DNA of 64,000 bases from Doryteuthis pealeii (lineage: Eukaryota > Mollusca > Cephalopoda > Myopsida > Loliginidae). How positions within the stretch are numbered: the stretch's first letter is position 1; the number at the start of each line of letters is the position of its first letter. Both the position numbers and the translations under genes were made by a program. The DNA lies in assembly GCA_023376005.1 (NCBI GenBank), contig CM042143.1, positions 79,100,778 to 79,164,777 of the forward strand, written 5' to 3'. The notes beneath the pieces were generated by a model. That model had not been told where the DNA came from. It worked only from the letters and a program-made list of their open reading frames with translations, and did not search any database. Of this stretch, positions 57,783-61,400 are shown piece after piece.

Positions 57783-60454
57783 ATCCACAGACATGTGTTT
57801 CGAATTATCAAGTCTCTTCAGTGTAGCTAGACATTTTGTGAGCTACCTACAGCCGGGATAGAAATCCATTCGTTTCAGCAGCAGTTGGACAGCTATTGTC
57901 ACCCACAGAATGCAAAGGGGATTTTAACTGTTTTAATACACACATCTGTATGTATGTAAAGGTCGCCATAGAGTGCTCCATCCCTCCATTATAGGAGAAC
58001 GTTGCCGTTACGTTTTAGTTGGCGATATATATAACTTCATCACCATATTTATATAGAATATTACTATTATTAATGTGGCGAGAATTTCAAGGGAGATAAC
58101 TTTTAAAATTTTAGTACGAGTTGTTGTTCTTGCAGTCTAAATCACAAGGCTACTTATTTTATATGTGTATATAAACAAAATTATATCTAAATATATAAAT
58201 CTTAAAAACGTAGTATTAAAAATAGTGGTAAATCATATTCTGTCTTTATCCACTTTTTTTCTTCTTAAAGAAATATTCTTAAATTTACTGAAATTATATA
58301 AACTATATTTCTTGCTCCAAAAAATGTATATCTAATTTGTCCAGTTAAATTTTGGGAAGAAGTACTAAGGTGAAACAAAAGTTTTTTTTACAATATTTTG
58401 GTCCATGTTAGTTTGTGGTGCATATATCACGTGACTGAAGCAGTGTCAGAGTAGTTGGTGTGCTGTCACGTTGTGCATTACTTCACACTGTGTGTGATTT
58501 GAAAGCTGCATGGATGAAAGTTGCAATGTAGACTAATTTGGGAACTTATGCTTTACATGTTCTAACTGGGCCATAACACCACGGAAGCTACCAAACACAT
58601 TTGTTGTGCCAAATATGAAGACACAGTTGATCACAGTACAATAACCAGATGATTAGTATTATTTGTATTATTTGGACTATTGTCCTCATCTTCATTGTTA
58701 TCTGTACAATGTTTTGGCCGATGTGCCCTCTGGCCTTCTTCAGGTATTTCTTGTTGGACTCGGGAACCTTCTTTTTGAACTCTGGAACCTTCTTGTTGTA
58801 ATCGGTAACCTTCTTGTCATAAATGGGAGCCATCATGGAACTTTGAACCTAACCCTTTAGTCTGAATAATATAAATAATACTAATCATCAAGCCTCATCT
58901 CAAAAATTCAGATAAATAATAACCAGATAGTTTGAGAAATTTCACTAGTGTTGTAAGAACCTCGATGATCAGTTCAGGTAGGCCTAAATCTAAAACTAGT
59001 GAGTAGTGCTTGGAGAGTATCAGGTGAGCTGAGCATCAGTGTGATTAGTTACCTTCATAAACTGCTGAATTGTCTTACATTAACAAAATATTGGAGTTGT
59101 ATTGTGTAATGGTTCTATTTGTTGGAAATGGGTATGGTGAGTTTAAATCCTGAATGAGGCTGTTTGCATTTCACATAGCATTAATACCCTCGGGAAAGGC
59201 ACAAATCCAGCTATTCTCCCTCCAGCTATGGGTAAATAGTAAGACAGACTAGGCACTTTAACATTGGTATATAAACCTGTATAAGAGAAGGAAAACTGAA
59301 TTCAAACCTGTTAAAATCTGCCAAGGAAATTGACCTTGTGTCACATCCTACTCATGCAGAGAAGTGGGTAAATATGTATGATATAAATTTTTATTTATAT
59401 TTTTAAAAATTTTAAAGGATTTTTATTACTGTCAACCCAAAATTACTTTATATACTAAATACATAGAATATTTCAATGAATGGACAGTGTTTTCAATCAT
59501 GAATTTTAGATAAGGTATTCACCTGTTTGTTGATTAAGAAATTAATCATATGATTAATGGCCATTAGTCCTGTTGATGGTTTAATTAAAACTGAAACGCT
59601 ATAGTGTTGGCTTCAAGAATGTCAACTTTTGACATACTTTCTTTGTAGAAATTGGTTGGGTGATTAGCATCCAACTGTATTGTGAGCTGAGTATACTGTT
59701 GGTTTGAACAACAGCAACTAAGCACTACTGATTGGTGCCCAAAACAGCTGGTATTTATGGAACTCAGGAATACTCCATTCATGTATTTGGGTGATTCCAT
59801 TCCTTGAGTCCTGATTGGCTGTTTGGTTTCCATGATGTTATGATGCTTCATAAATACTTTGGCATTCTGCATTAGGCTTGCAACAAGGTTAGATCTGTAT
59901 TAAGTTACAGCTTCTTTGTTGCTTTGTCTTACCAATTTGATGGTAATTGGAACTCAGTATTTTTATTCTAGTCTCTTGTTTTTTTTGACAAACTTTATAG
60001 ACATTTACATTGTCGGATTTTATATCCATTTCTTTCTTTCTTATCTATTTATCTAAGTCTGTTAATATCTATCTCAGTCTATATATCTATCTATATGTCT
60101 GTTTGTATCCATTTAAATCTGTTCATTGTCTATCTGTCCATATCCATCCATGTAAGTCTCTTTATATATATCTATTAATATGAAATTAAACAAAGATTTA
60201 ATATTTTTTTTCATAAGTGCTGTTGCATTTCTCATTTAAAATCTTTTTTCTTTTTCTGTACATCTAATTTTTTGTTTGTTTTGCATCTATCTATCTTTTA
60301 CAGGCCTCTACCTTCAAGGTAATGATGTCACCATGTATGCTTCTATGTGTAAACTGAAAGCTGGTCAACTCTCCCGGCGTTTAACTGACACCCTCCTCCA
60401 GTATTGGGGTGGCATGGGCTACACAGATGAAGTACTTATTAGCCGATATTATAG
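27620..60454 (+). CDS. Mitochondrial acyl-CoA dehydrogenase, 'acyl-CoA dehydrogenase 6' type (8 exons, last exon off window)
   Basis: This FAD flavoprotein introduces the alpha-beta double bond into an acyl-CoA and passes electrons to ETF in mitochondria (family knowledge). Plus-strand exons are 27620-27784, 38763-38883, 39895-40024, 42593-42699, 45383-45550, 46496-46669, 52529-52690 and 60304-60454. Phases agree and all sites are GT-AG, giving 392 codons plus two bases. Residues 1-28 are basic with no acidic residue, as in a mitochondrial presequence. Family signature 1 is [11 protein letters not shown] (164-174). Signature 2 starts [11 protein letters not shown] (375-385). The QEERL motif places Glu281 where isovaleryl- and long-chain dehydrogenases carry the catalytic base. 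The C-terminal ~30 residues, including the GGxxEI segment, are missing. Overall resemblance is to nematode ACDH-6 and bacterial AtuD-like enzymes, so the substrate is uncertain (branched or medium/long chain). Introns range from 0.9 to 11 kb. Confidence 0.93.
27785..28500. other. Start of dehydrogenase intron 1
   Basis: AT-rich with short A runs. No element is recognised. Confidence 0.5.
28524..28557. repeat. Poly(T) tract
   Basis: A run of about 34 T. Confidence 0.95.
28720..28945 (-). mobile_element. SINE family H
   Basis: The plus strand reads GGTATTTACCGCGTACCCCA, GGTTAGGCACAAGGCCCTAT and GGGGCCAGGTGTTACCTGGG. An internal 40-50 bp is deleted relative to 39558-39807. Confidence 0.82.
29130..29300 (-). 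mobile_element. SINE family H, diverged fragment
   Basis: AATGTGGGGTACCACGCAGG, CAGGGCAATAAACTCATCTA and GAGGGGCAGATGCTACC are decayed H motifs. Confidence 0.55.
29301..30330. other. Intron sequence with a short local duplication
   Basis: AACGCCTTCAAACC followed by CTAAAAAAA is repeated near 29487 and 29525 and in part near 29656. GGCACCACTTAGCGTTTTTT (29707) is the inverse of part of 23630-23660. Otherwise nothing is recognised. Confidence 0.5.
30335..30540 (+). mobile_element. Family A, shortened diverged copy
   Basis: CATGCCCTGTCAGTGGGGCT, CCCTGTAGCAGGGTAAGGAC and GGTAGTACCTGCTGGGGTCC are the two ends of A with the centre missing. Confidence 0.65.
31005..31511 (+). mobile_element. Retroposon family A, 5'-truncated (507 bp)
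   Basis: A perfect 12-bp duplication CCCAGGTTGCAC lies at 30993-31004 and 31512-31523. The 5' ~85 bp are absent, the common result of incomplete reverse transcription. The tail is CATAAAACTGAACAAACCAA. Confidence 0.88.
31524..32195. other. Intron sequence without recognised elements
   Basis: Contains GTATATATAAAATATATA near 32090 and a tRNA-head-like string (GGCTAGCAAGTTAGTCTCC near 32128), but nothing firm. Confidence 0.4.
32206..32466 (+). mobile_element. SINE family H, 261 bp
   Basis: A perfect 10-bp duplication TCATCTTTGC flanks it (32196-32205, 32467-32476). In this orientation it ends GGGCCTTGTGCCTAACTGTA, then GGGTACGTGGTAAATA, the tail shared with families C and D. Confidence 0.87.
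32806..33195. mobile_element. Foldback element, family F, left arm plus body
   Basis: TGAGATGAGGCTTGATAATT, the GCCGATGTGCCTTCTGACCT motif, GAACCTAACCCTTTATTCAG and ACTAACTCCTTTATCCACT follow the F layout. The right arm is missing or decayed. Confidence 0.7.
33200..33770. other. Intron sequence without recognised elements
   Basis: AT-rich; nothing identified. Confidence 0.45.
33777..34208. repeat. Shuffled local duplication (P-Q ... Q-P)
   Basis: Segment P (TTTTACACTACATTACAAAA) is near 33803 and 34160; segment Q (AGCATATGTGGCATATACAT) is near 33905 and 34077. The order is P-Q then Q-P in direct orientation. Confidence 0.75.
34530..34645 (+). mobile_element. LINE family X 3' terminus
   Basis: GGACACTGGATGCCATGGTG and GATGACTGATAGGGGTGGG followed by GTATGCCTTGATGATGATG match the end of family X (24930-25030). 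Confidence 0.65.
34710..35563 (+). mobile_element. Non-autonomous Helitron, family I (contains SINE B)
   Basis: It starts TCTATTAATAATGGAGATTC after an A and ends with hairpin-like GCCCGGAGGGTG, a long T run, then CTAG before T. Removing the SINE at 34801-35045 leaves about 610 bp, the family length. Confidence 0.82.
34801..35045 (-). mobile_element. SINE family B inside the Helitron
   Basis: On the minus strand: tRNA-like head with GGTTCGATACCGG, body CTAGCACTATTGAAAAGGGG, tail GCCGCCCCGACGACTTA. The first bases of the head are missing. I see no clear target duplication. Confidence 0.82.
35879..36290 (-). mobile_element. LINE family G 3' end
   Basis: The plus strand reads ATTGTGTACAGTGCTCAGGT and GCATGGAGGCTTTGAAAGAC. 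The minus strand encodes the [14 protein letters not shown] type C-terminus and upstream residues as far as about 36285. Frames are interrupted. Confidence 0.75.
36288..36830. repeat. Cluster of (AT)n microsatellites
   Basis: AT tracts occupy 36288-36325 (with GT), 36550-36583 and 36810-36832. The rest of the interval is AT-rich without recognised elements. Confidence 0.9.
36834..36957 (+). mobile_element. SINE family D, clear copy
   Basis: Head: CCTTGTGGTGTAATGGTTAG, B box GAGTTCGATTCTAAC. Tail: GGCCTTGTGCCACATCTAAG then CTTAGTAAATAA. It lies between two AT microsatellites. Confidence 0.8.
37015..37045. repeat. (AT)n microsatellite, Helitron target
   Basis: The AT tract immediately adjoins the Helitron 3' end. 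Confidence 0.9.
37046..37682 (-). mobile_element. Non-autonomous Helitron, family I, best copy (637 bp)
   Basis: On the minus strand it begins TCTTATTATAATGGAGATTG, with an A before it in the AT tract. It ends with a perfect hairpin GCACCC-GGA-GGGTGC, nine bases, then CTAG before T. The region CATATCTACATACTAATAAC is the empty site of the SINE in the 8509-9407 copy. Confidence 0.87.
37683..37720. repeat. (AT)n microsatellite
   Basis: The other half of the AT tract split by the Helitron. Confidence 0.9.
37735..37865. mobile_element. Foldback element, family J
   Basis: GTCAACACCTGGTTACTGAG pairs with CAGTAACCAGGTGTTAAC, and CTATGCGATC pairs with GATCAGATAGG. It is similar to 12540-12670. Confidence 0.65.
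37930..38740. other. Distal intron 1 sequence
   Basis: Holds a short AT tract (37930-37948), a family A fragment (CCTGGTGGTTGAGCAGTCCA near 38278) joined to a piece of SINE B head (CCTAGCCGGATGCTCTAC near 38347), and otherwise no element. Confidence 0.5.
38763..38883 (+). CDS. Acyl-CoA dehydrogenase exon 2 (residues 56-96)
   Basis: After TTTTAG the exon encodes [20 protein letters not shown] and then [20 protein letters not shown]. This is the helix and first FAD/substrate-facing loop of the N-terminal domain; the pattern W..A..FP....KLG..GFLG is diagnostic. The donor is GTAAGT. Confidence 0.92.
39229..39516 (+). mobile_element. MITE, family E, inside F
   Basis: It starts GAGATGCTGATAAGTATG and ends AAAGCTATCAGTATCACT. 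CACAA flanks both sides loosely. Confidence 0.82.
39558..39807 (-). mobile_element. SINE family H inside F, 250 bp
   Basis: A perfect 15-bp duplication CAAAATAATATACAT lies at 39543-39557 and 39808-39822. It includes CGGGTTAGGCACAAGGCCCT and CCTCGTACCCCATTTGTACG. It lies 88 bp before exon 3. Confidence 0.9.
39895..40024 (+). CDS. Acyl-CoA dehydrogenase exon 3 (residues 96-139)
   Basis: Following TTTTTCAG it encodes [20 protein letters not shown] and then [22 protein letters not shown]. The YGGLGLD...A.AEELG block is a family hallmark. The exon ends with AG, which makes Arg139 with the first base of exon 4. The donor GTTGGT is weaker than average. Confidence 0.9.
40556..40765 (-). mobile_element. 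SINE family C
   Basis: On the minus strand, diverged head and body (CCCTTGGGAAAGAATTG) lead to the tail GGCCTTGTGTTACATCCTGC ... GGGTTAGGTAAATA. Confidence 0.7.
41040..41160. other. GC-rich island with TATA box in intron 3
   Basis: GGACACCGGTAGCAAAGCAC and CTCGGGGGATCCTATAAATA stand out from AT-rich surroundings. A TATA box sits about 30 bp before a CATTCT start-like site. It could be a fragment of a retrotransposon LTR. Confidence 0.35.
41228..41475 (+). repeat. Intronic repeat family K, copy 1
   Basis: AATAAAGGGAGGTAACTTTT then ATTGATTTGTCTCCCTTAGT forms a small hairpin. The block through AATGTCGCTCTGTCTGTGTA matches 43715-44095. Confidence 0.8.
41490..41590 (-). mobile_element. LINE family G 3' tip with (ATT)n tail
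   Basis: On the minus strand: GTACTTGACATGAGACTTTG, CACTGTACACAATAAATTTC, then ATT repeats. It shows the real 3' terminus of the family. Confidence 0.75.
41655..41905. mobile_element. Foldback element, family F, partial
   Basis: CAACGTTTCGGCTGATGTGC, CCTTCTTCAGGTGTTTCTTC and GAACTGAAGTCTTTATTCAA are F motifs; the right arm is lacking. Confidence 0.7.
41983..42345. repeat. AT microsatellites and AT-rich spacer
   Basis: AT tracts at 41983-42014 and 42319-42342. No further element is seen between them. Confidence 0.85.
42593..42699 (+). CDS. Acyl-CoA dehydrogenase exon 4 (residues 139-175)
   Basis: The acceptor is TATTTTAG and the donor GTAAGT. It encodes [20 protein letters not shown] and [15 protein letters not shown]. 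The motif [10 protein letters not shown] fits acyl-CoA dehydrogenase signature 1, whose Ser/Thr side chains contact FAD and the acyl thioester in known structures. Confidence 0.93.
42740..42945 (+). mobile_element. LINE family G fragment, plus orientation
   Basis: AGAAACATTTCTTCATGCTG, GCATGGAACAAACTACCTGC and CCTTCAAAACCTCCATGATT encode the family's diverged C-terminus. It starts just after exon 4. Confidence 0.65.
42955..42985. repeat. (CA)n(TA)n microsatellite
   Basis: A CA tract followed by a short TA tract. Confidence 0.9.
42996..43130 (+). mobile_element. SINE family C
   Basis: The head GTGTGGTCTAATGGTTAGAG and the GACTCGTCAACCCGAATTTA region lead into CATTTCACGTGGCGCTAATA and CCTTGGGAAAGGTATGAATC. 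The tail is absent. Confidence 0.72.
43715..44095 (+). repeat. Intronic repeat family K, copy 2
   Basis: It matches 41228-41475 in direct orientation: AATAAAGGGAGGTAACTTTT through AATGTCACTCTGCCTGTATA. It lies in intron 4, so the pair brackets exon 4. Confidence 0.8.
44575..44703. repeat. Palindrome with (ATC)n arms
   Basis: TTGTAGTTCTAAATCATCAT and CAAGGTGTGCTGATG have inverted partners (CATCAGCACACCTTGATGAT, TTTAGAACTACAATTTTG), with a ~15-bp loop. Confidence 0.8.
45073..45342 (+). mobile_element. MITE, family E
   Basis: It starts CAGAGATGCTGATAGGTACG and ends CTATCAGCATCACTG. TTTATA flanks both sides and may be the target duplication. It lies 40 bp before exon 5. Confidence 0.85.
45383..45550 (+). 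CDS. Acyl-CoA dehydrogenase exon 5 (residues 175-231)
   Basis: After AAATGCAG it encodes [40 protein letters not shown] and [15 protein letters not shown]: the middle beta-domain. NGGK.WTTNG is the FAD-isoalloxazine-binding strand of the family. The long polar loop [10 protein letters not shown] is also seen in ACDH-6/AtuD-type enzymes and not in MCAD (from memory of the family). Confidence 0.92.
46078..46439. mobile_element. Near-perfect 362-bp palindrome (MITE)
   Basis: Arms of about 178 bp begin AATTCCACCATCATATGTCA and differ at only a few sites. The centre is TTTGAAACAGATTTCAAA. TA flanks each end (46076-46077 and 46440-46441), as for Tc1/mariner-type MITEs. It ends 56 bp before dehydrogenase exon 6. 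Confidence 0.88.
46496..46669 (+). CDS. Acyl-CoA dehydrogenase exon 6 (residues 231-288, probable catalytic Glu281)
   Basis: Following CTTTCAG it encodes [40 protein letters not shown] and [35 protein letters not shown] is the end of the beta-domain. EERL aligns with the LERL/QERL motif carrying the catalytic base of isovaleryl- and long-chain enzymes. The acceptor lies only 56 bp from a 362-bp palindrome. Confidence 0.93.
46758..47155 (-). mobile_element. Helitron family I, shortened copy
   Basis: On the minus strand it begins TCTATTAATAATGGAGATTC and ends with hairpin CGCCCAGAGGGCG, a T run, then CTAG before T. It matches the 34710-35563 subtype with an internal deletion. Confidence 0.78.
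47265..47455 (+). mobile_element. Family A fragment
   Basis: GGGGCCACCTGTTGGCTGTA, CCCGTGATGCTTAAGGATGG and GATCAATCGGTGGTCATGTC are A motifs. The copy is cut off by LINE G. Confidence 0.75.
47456..47745 (-). mobile_element. LINE family G 3' end
   Basis: CATTGCTCAGGTGCACTACA, GGAAGCATGGAGGTTTTGAA and AAAATGTTTCCAAAAGTCA match the other G copies. It lies at the truncated end of the A fragment. Confidence 0.72.
47746..48012. repeat. Spacer ending in (CA)n(TA)n microsatellite
   Basis: 47963-48012 is a CA/TA tract. The preceding 200 bp hold nothing recognised except T runs. Confidence 0.8.
48015..48470 (-). mobile_element. Two SINE family C copies in the same orientation
   Basis: The first (48015-48290) has tail AACCTTTTGTCACATCCTGC, body CCCTTGGGAAAGGTATGAAT and head GCATAATGGTTAGTCG. 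The second (48345-48470) repeats body and head (CATGGTGTAATGGTTATCAT on the minus strand). Confidence 0.72.
48660..48812 (-). mobile_element. SINE family D
   Basis: On the minus strand: head TTGTGGTGTAATGGTTAGCA, B box GAATTCGACCC, tail AACCTTGTACCACATCCTA ... GGGTATATACC. Confidence 0.72.
48990..49180 (+). mobile_element. SINE family C
   Basis: CCTGAACGAGGCTGTTATAT, CCTTGGGAAAAGTATGCATC and TCTCTCCAGCTATAGGTAAA follow the family C body; the tail is lost after CTCTGAATTCAAACCAG. Confidence 0.68.
49205..49680 (+). other. Possible solo LTR
   Basis: A TATA-like box (GGGTATTTAAGCTG near 49333), a start-like CAGTC region and a polyadenylation signal (CAAATAAAG near 49616) are spaced as in an LTR. 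Candidate ends TGTAG and TGTACA exist, but I could not find a convincing 4-6 bp target duplication. Confidence 0.3.
49827..50423 (+). mobile_element. Retroposon family A, full length, plus strand
   Basis: A perfect 10-bp duplication CATTACAAGT flanks it (49817-49826, 50424-50433). It starts CCGCCCTGTCAGCTGAGGCG and ends GGTTGATATGCCATAAAACA plus a short A-rich tail. The open frame is interrupted by a frameshift near 50015 (CGGAGAGGCCCTTCC). Confidence 0.9.
50576..50912. repeat. 24-bp minisatellite, ~14 units
   Basis: The unit is GGTAGCATGTGACCAAATGT plus TGCT. Variants replace GTAGC by GTACC or GAACC and lose 3-9 bases in several units. In intron 6. Confidence 0.95.
51047..51493 (-). pseudogene. 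SAM domain plus Gag-like fragment of a retroelement
   Basis: An open frame on the minus strand encodes [40 protein letters not shown] and [11 protein letters not shown], which follow the SAM-domain pattern (about 60 residues). It continues with [20 protein letters not shown] and NIQLYSCA, like the start of Gag-type proteins of invertebrate LTR retrotransposons. The frame ends after 149 residues with no polymerase nearby. It lies in intron 6 of the dehydrogenase, in antisense. It is a fragment rather than a cellular gene, with moderate certainty. Confidence 0.55.
51600..51812 (-). mobile_element. SINE family L (tRNA-like head, family A tail)
   Basis: On the minus strand the head GTGGCATAGTGGCTAATGTG with B box GAGTTCAAACTCC leads to a tail CATTAAATAACCCACAAGGG ending TATGCCATTAAAAG, which is the A tail. 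Confidence 0.65.
51860..52085 (+). mobile_element. Helitron family I, 3' part
   Basis: TTTACTCCTTTAATAAATTT, ATCTTTCAAAAATTGATTTT and GCCTGGAGGGTG plus T run correspond to the 3' end of the 34710 copy. The terminus is CTTG rather than CTAG. Confidence 0.6.
52529..52690 (+). CDS. Acyl-CoA dehydrogenase exon 7 (residues 289-343)
   Basis: After CTTTTCAG it encodes [40 protein letters not shown] and [21 protein letters not shown]....Q...Y.LAE is the strongly conserved C-terminal helical segment; the Arg of QRK.FG contacts the pyrophosphate of the neighbouring subunit's FAD in solved structures. The donor is GTAAGT. Confidence 0.93.
53157..54690 (-). repeat. Three degenerate direct copies of a Tc1-like segment
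   Basis: Units begin near 53157, 53776 and 54310 and share CAATCATTGTATGC and TTTACAAACTCAAG. Read on the minus strand, unit 1 encodes [20 protein letters not shown], a helix-turn-helix pattern of Tc1/mariner transposases. Units 1 and 2 also share an F-like border (AATAAAGATGAGGACAACAG). All frames are broken. Confidence 0.6.
54750..54925. repeat. (TATG)n/(TA)n/(TG)n compound microsatellite
   Basis: Mixed ATGT, ATAT and GTGT repeats over 175 bp. Confidence 0.92.
54960..55720. other. Intron 7 sequence with an AT tract
   Basis: AT microsatellite at 55258-55302; a short foldback AATAAAATAAAATAAAATTT / TATTTTATTTTG near 54966. No coding signal. Confidence 0.6.
55725..55955. mobile_element. Foldback element, F subfamily
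   Basis: Arms: TGATTTTTCAGACTGTTGTC and TCTTTATTGTGGTATATAAA against CAACAATAAAGATGAGGACA and GTCTGAAAAATCA. The centre is shorter than in the main F family and lacks GGGCACATCGG. Confidence 0.75.
55991..56740 (+). pseudogene. Tc1-like transposon relic
   Basis: The left end GGGTGAGTCAAAAGTTTTGC is of Tc1/mariner type. 56526-56715 encodes [20 protein letters not shown] and [20 protein letters not shown] with one stop, the C-terminal end of a DDE transposase. The middle is mostly deleted or unreadable, and a MITE sits inside at 56309-56506. Confidence 0.7.
56309..56506. mobile_element. hAT-like MITE, 198 bp, inside the Tc1 relic
   Basis: Inverted arms of about 65 bp start GGTTATTTCCTATAAGTCTA. 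The perfect 8-bp duplication ATGAAGAG is at 56301-56308 and 56507-56514. The loop contains GGGTTAGGGTTACGGTTTAG. Confidence 0.9.
56760..57250. other. Intron 7 sequence
   Basis: ACAC-rich and A-rich, ending with GAAGAATGGGTATAACATCC before the tandem duplication. No element is identified. Confidence 0.45.
57251..57868. repeat. Tandem duplication, ~310-bp unit with AT/AC core
   Basis: Units 57251-57560 and 57561-57868 share ACTTAACATTCAAAAACTGA, the AT-AC-AT microsatellite core, CATCCACAGACACGTGTTTC and GAGCTACCTACAGCCGGGAT. Identity is very high outside the microsatellites. Confidence 0.92.
57869..58638. other. Intron 7 sequence
   Basis: Contains GAATTTCAAGGGAGATAACT (58087), the short motif common in mollusc DNA, and a possible Tc1/mariner end near 58369 (GGTGAAACAAAAGTTTTTTT). 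Nothing else is recognised. Confidence 0.45.
58651..58917. mobile_element. Family F element with target duplication (267 bp)
   Basis: A perfect 11-bp duplication AATAACCAGAT flanks it (58640-58650, 58918-58928). The left arm GATTAGTATTATTTGTATTA faces AATATAAATAATACTAATCA; the core has GGCCGATGTGCCCTCTGGCC and CTTCAGGTATTTCTTG. Confidence 0.82.
59098..59370 (+). mobile_element. SINE family C, most complete copy
   Basis: Head TTGTGTAATGGTTCTATTTG, B-box region GAGTTTAAATCCTG, body CCCTCGGGAAAGGCACAAAT and AGCTATGGGTAAATAGTAAG, tail GACCTTGTGTCACATCCTAC then GTGGGTAAATATG. Confidence 0.78.
59371..60300. other. End of intron 7
   Basis: 59585-59880 is a GC-richer block (GGGTGATTCCATTCCTTGAG), possibly an old repeat. 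60020-60180 has degenerate CTATCTAT/GTCTATC repeats. The polypyrimidine tract of exon 8 follows. Confidence 0.45.
60304..60454 (+). CDS. Acyl-CoA dehydrogenase exon 8 (residues 343-392), last exon in window
   Basis: Following TTTTACAG it encodes [40 protein letters not shown] and [20 protein letters not shown]....R is signature 2 of the family. The exon ends with AG before GTAAGT, needing one more base for Arg393. No continuation of the R-D-x-R...GG..EI type is visible before 64000, so the final exon is off the right edge. Confidence 0.92.
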
Positions 60455-60545
60455 GTAAGTTGGTGTTGCTTATTGATTTCTTTCAGTAATCCCCCCCCCA
60501 AAAAAAAAACACAAAAAAACAACTAATAACTGATCAGTGGATTAG

Positions 60546-61002
60546 AATAGCTTGCACTTGATACAAAATTCTGCCCTGTTGTTTTTTTTTTAGAGCTGTA
60601 CTCCTCCCTTTCCAAGAGAGATGACTGATAGGGACAGATAGTGAGAGAGAATCAAGACGATCTATGATGTTGGCACACTTTGATGATGATAATGATGAAA
60701 TTTCATTCAGCAAGAAATCCAAGAGACAATTCTTGTAATAACTTAATTAATGTGTGACACCAAGTAGCTTGCACTTGATACAAAATTCTGCCCTGTCGGA
60801 GGGTTTTAGTATACACTGGTTGTATCCTTGCAGAGTGGTACTCCCCCCCATTGCCAAGAGAGATGACTGATAGGGACAGTCTTGTGTGAGAGAGTCGAGA
60901 CAATCCATGATGTTGGCACACTTTGATGATGATGAAATTCCATTCAGCAAGAAATCCAAGAAACAATTCTTGTAATAACTTAATTAATGTGTAACACCAA
61001 AA
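60546..61002. repeat. Tandem duplication, ~225-bp unit containing a LINE X tail
   Basis: Units from about 60546 and 60766 both carry TAGCTTGCACTTGATACAAA, GAGAGATGACTGATAGGGAC and CAATTCTTGTAATAACTTAA. The part GATGACTGATAGGGACAG..GTTGGCACACTTTGATGATG resembles the 3' end of LINE X. Confidence 0.85.
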
Positions 61003-61017
61003 AGGGGGAGTTTCCAT

Positions 61018-61245
61018 TGTGTAGTAGTTAAAATGCTGGACTGTGGCATCGTAGTAAGCAAGTTTGAACTCCAGGTGTGCTATTATGTTCACTTTCAGAC
61101 TAATACCCTGGGGAGGTATGAACCCCCCCCCTCATCCCTCTACCTATGGGTTAAATAGTACCACTACTGTTTTTCTGCAAGGATGGCTTTGGCATTAAAT
61201 AACCCATGGAGGTTGATATGCCATTGAACGAAGAAACCAAAACTA
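61018..61245 (+). mobile_element. SINE family L (tRNA-like head, family A tail)
   Basis: Head TGTAGTAGTTAAAATGCTGG with B box GTTTGAACTCC; body CCTGGGGAGGTATGAAC; tail GGCATTAAATAACCCATGGA followed by GGTTGATATGCCATTGAAC, as at the end of retroposon A. Confidence 0.75.
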
Positions 61246-61279
61246 TGTGTGTGTGTAAAAAAGAAAAAAAAGTTATTAA

Positions 61280-61400
61280 TTCTATGAGTCGGATTTGACA
61301 CCGGGTTACAAGTATGGGGCATTCAGCAAAGATTGAACTTGCTTTTCTGTATTAATGTATTTGAAACTAGCTTGCTAACCATTACATCACAATGGGACAT
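61280..61400 (-). mobile_element. SINE family D, tail-truncated
   Basis: Minus-strand head ATTGTGATGTAATGGTTAGC and body AATGCCCCATACTTGTAACC. Confidence 0.7.

Noticed and set aside
57305..57811. Open frames rich in IYIYIY
   Set aside because: They are translations of AT/AC microsatellites, present on both strands.
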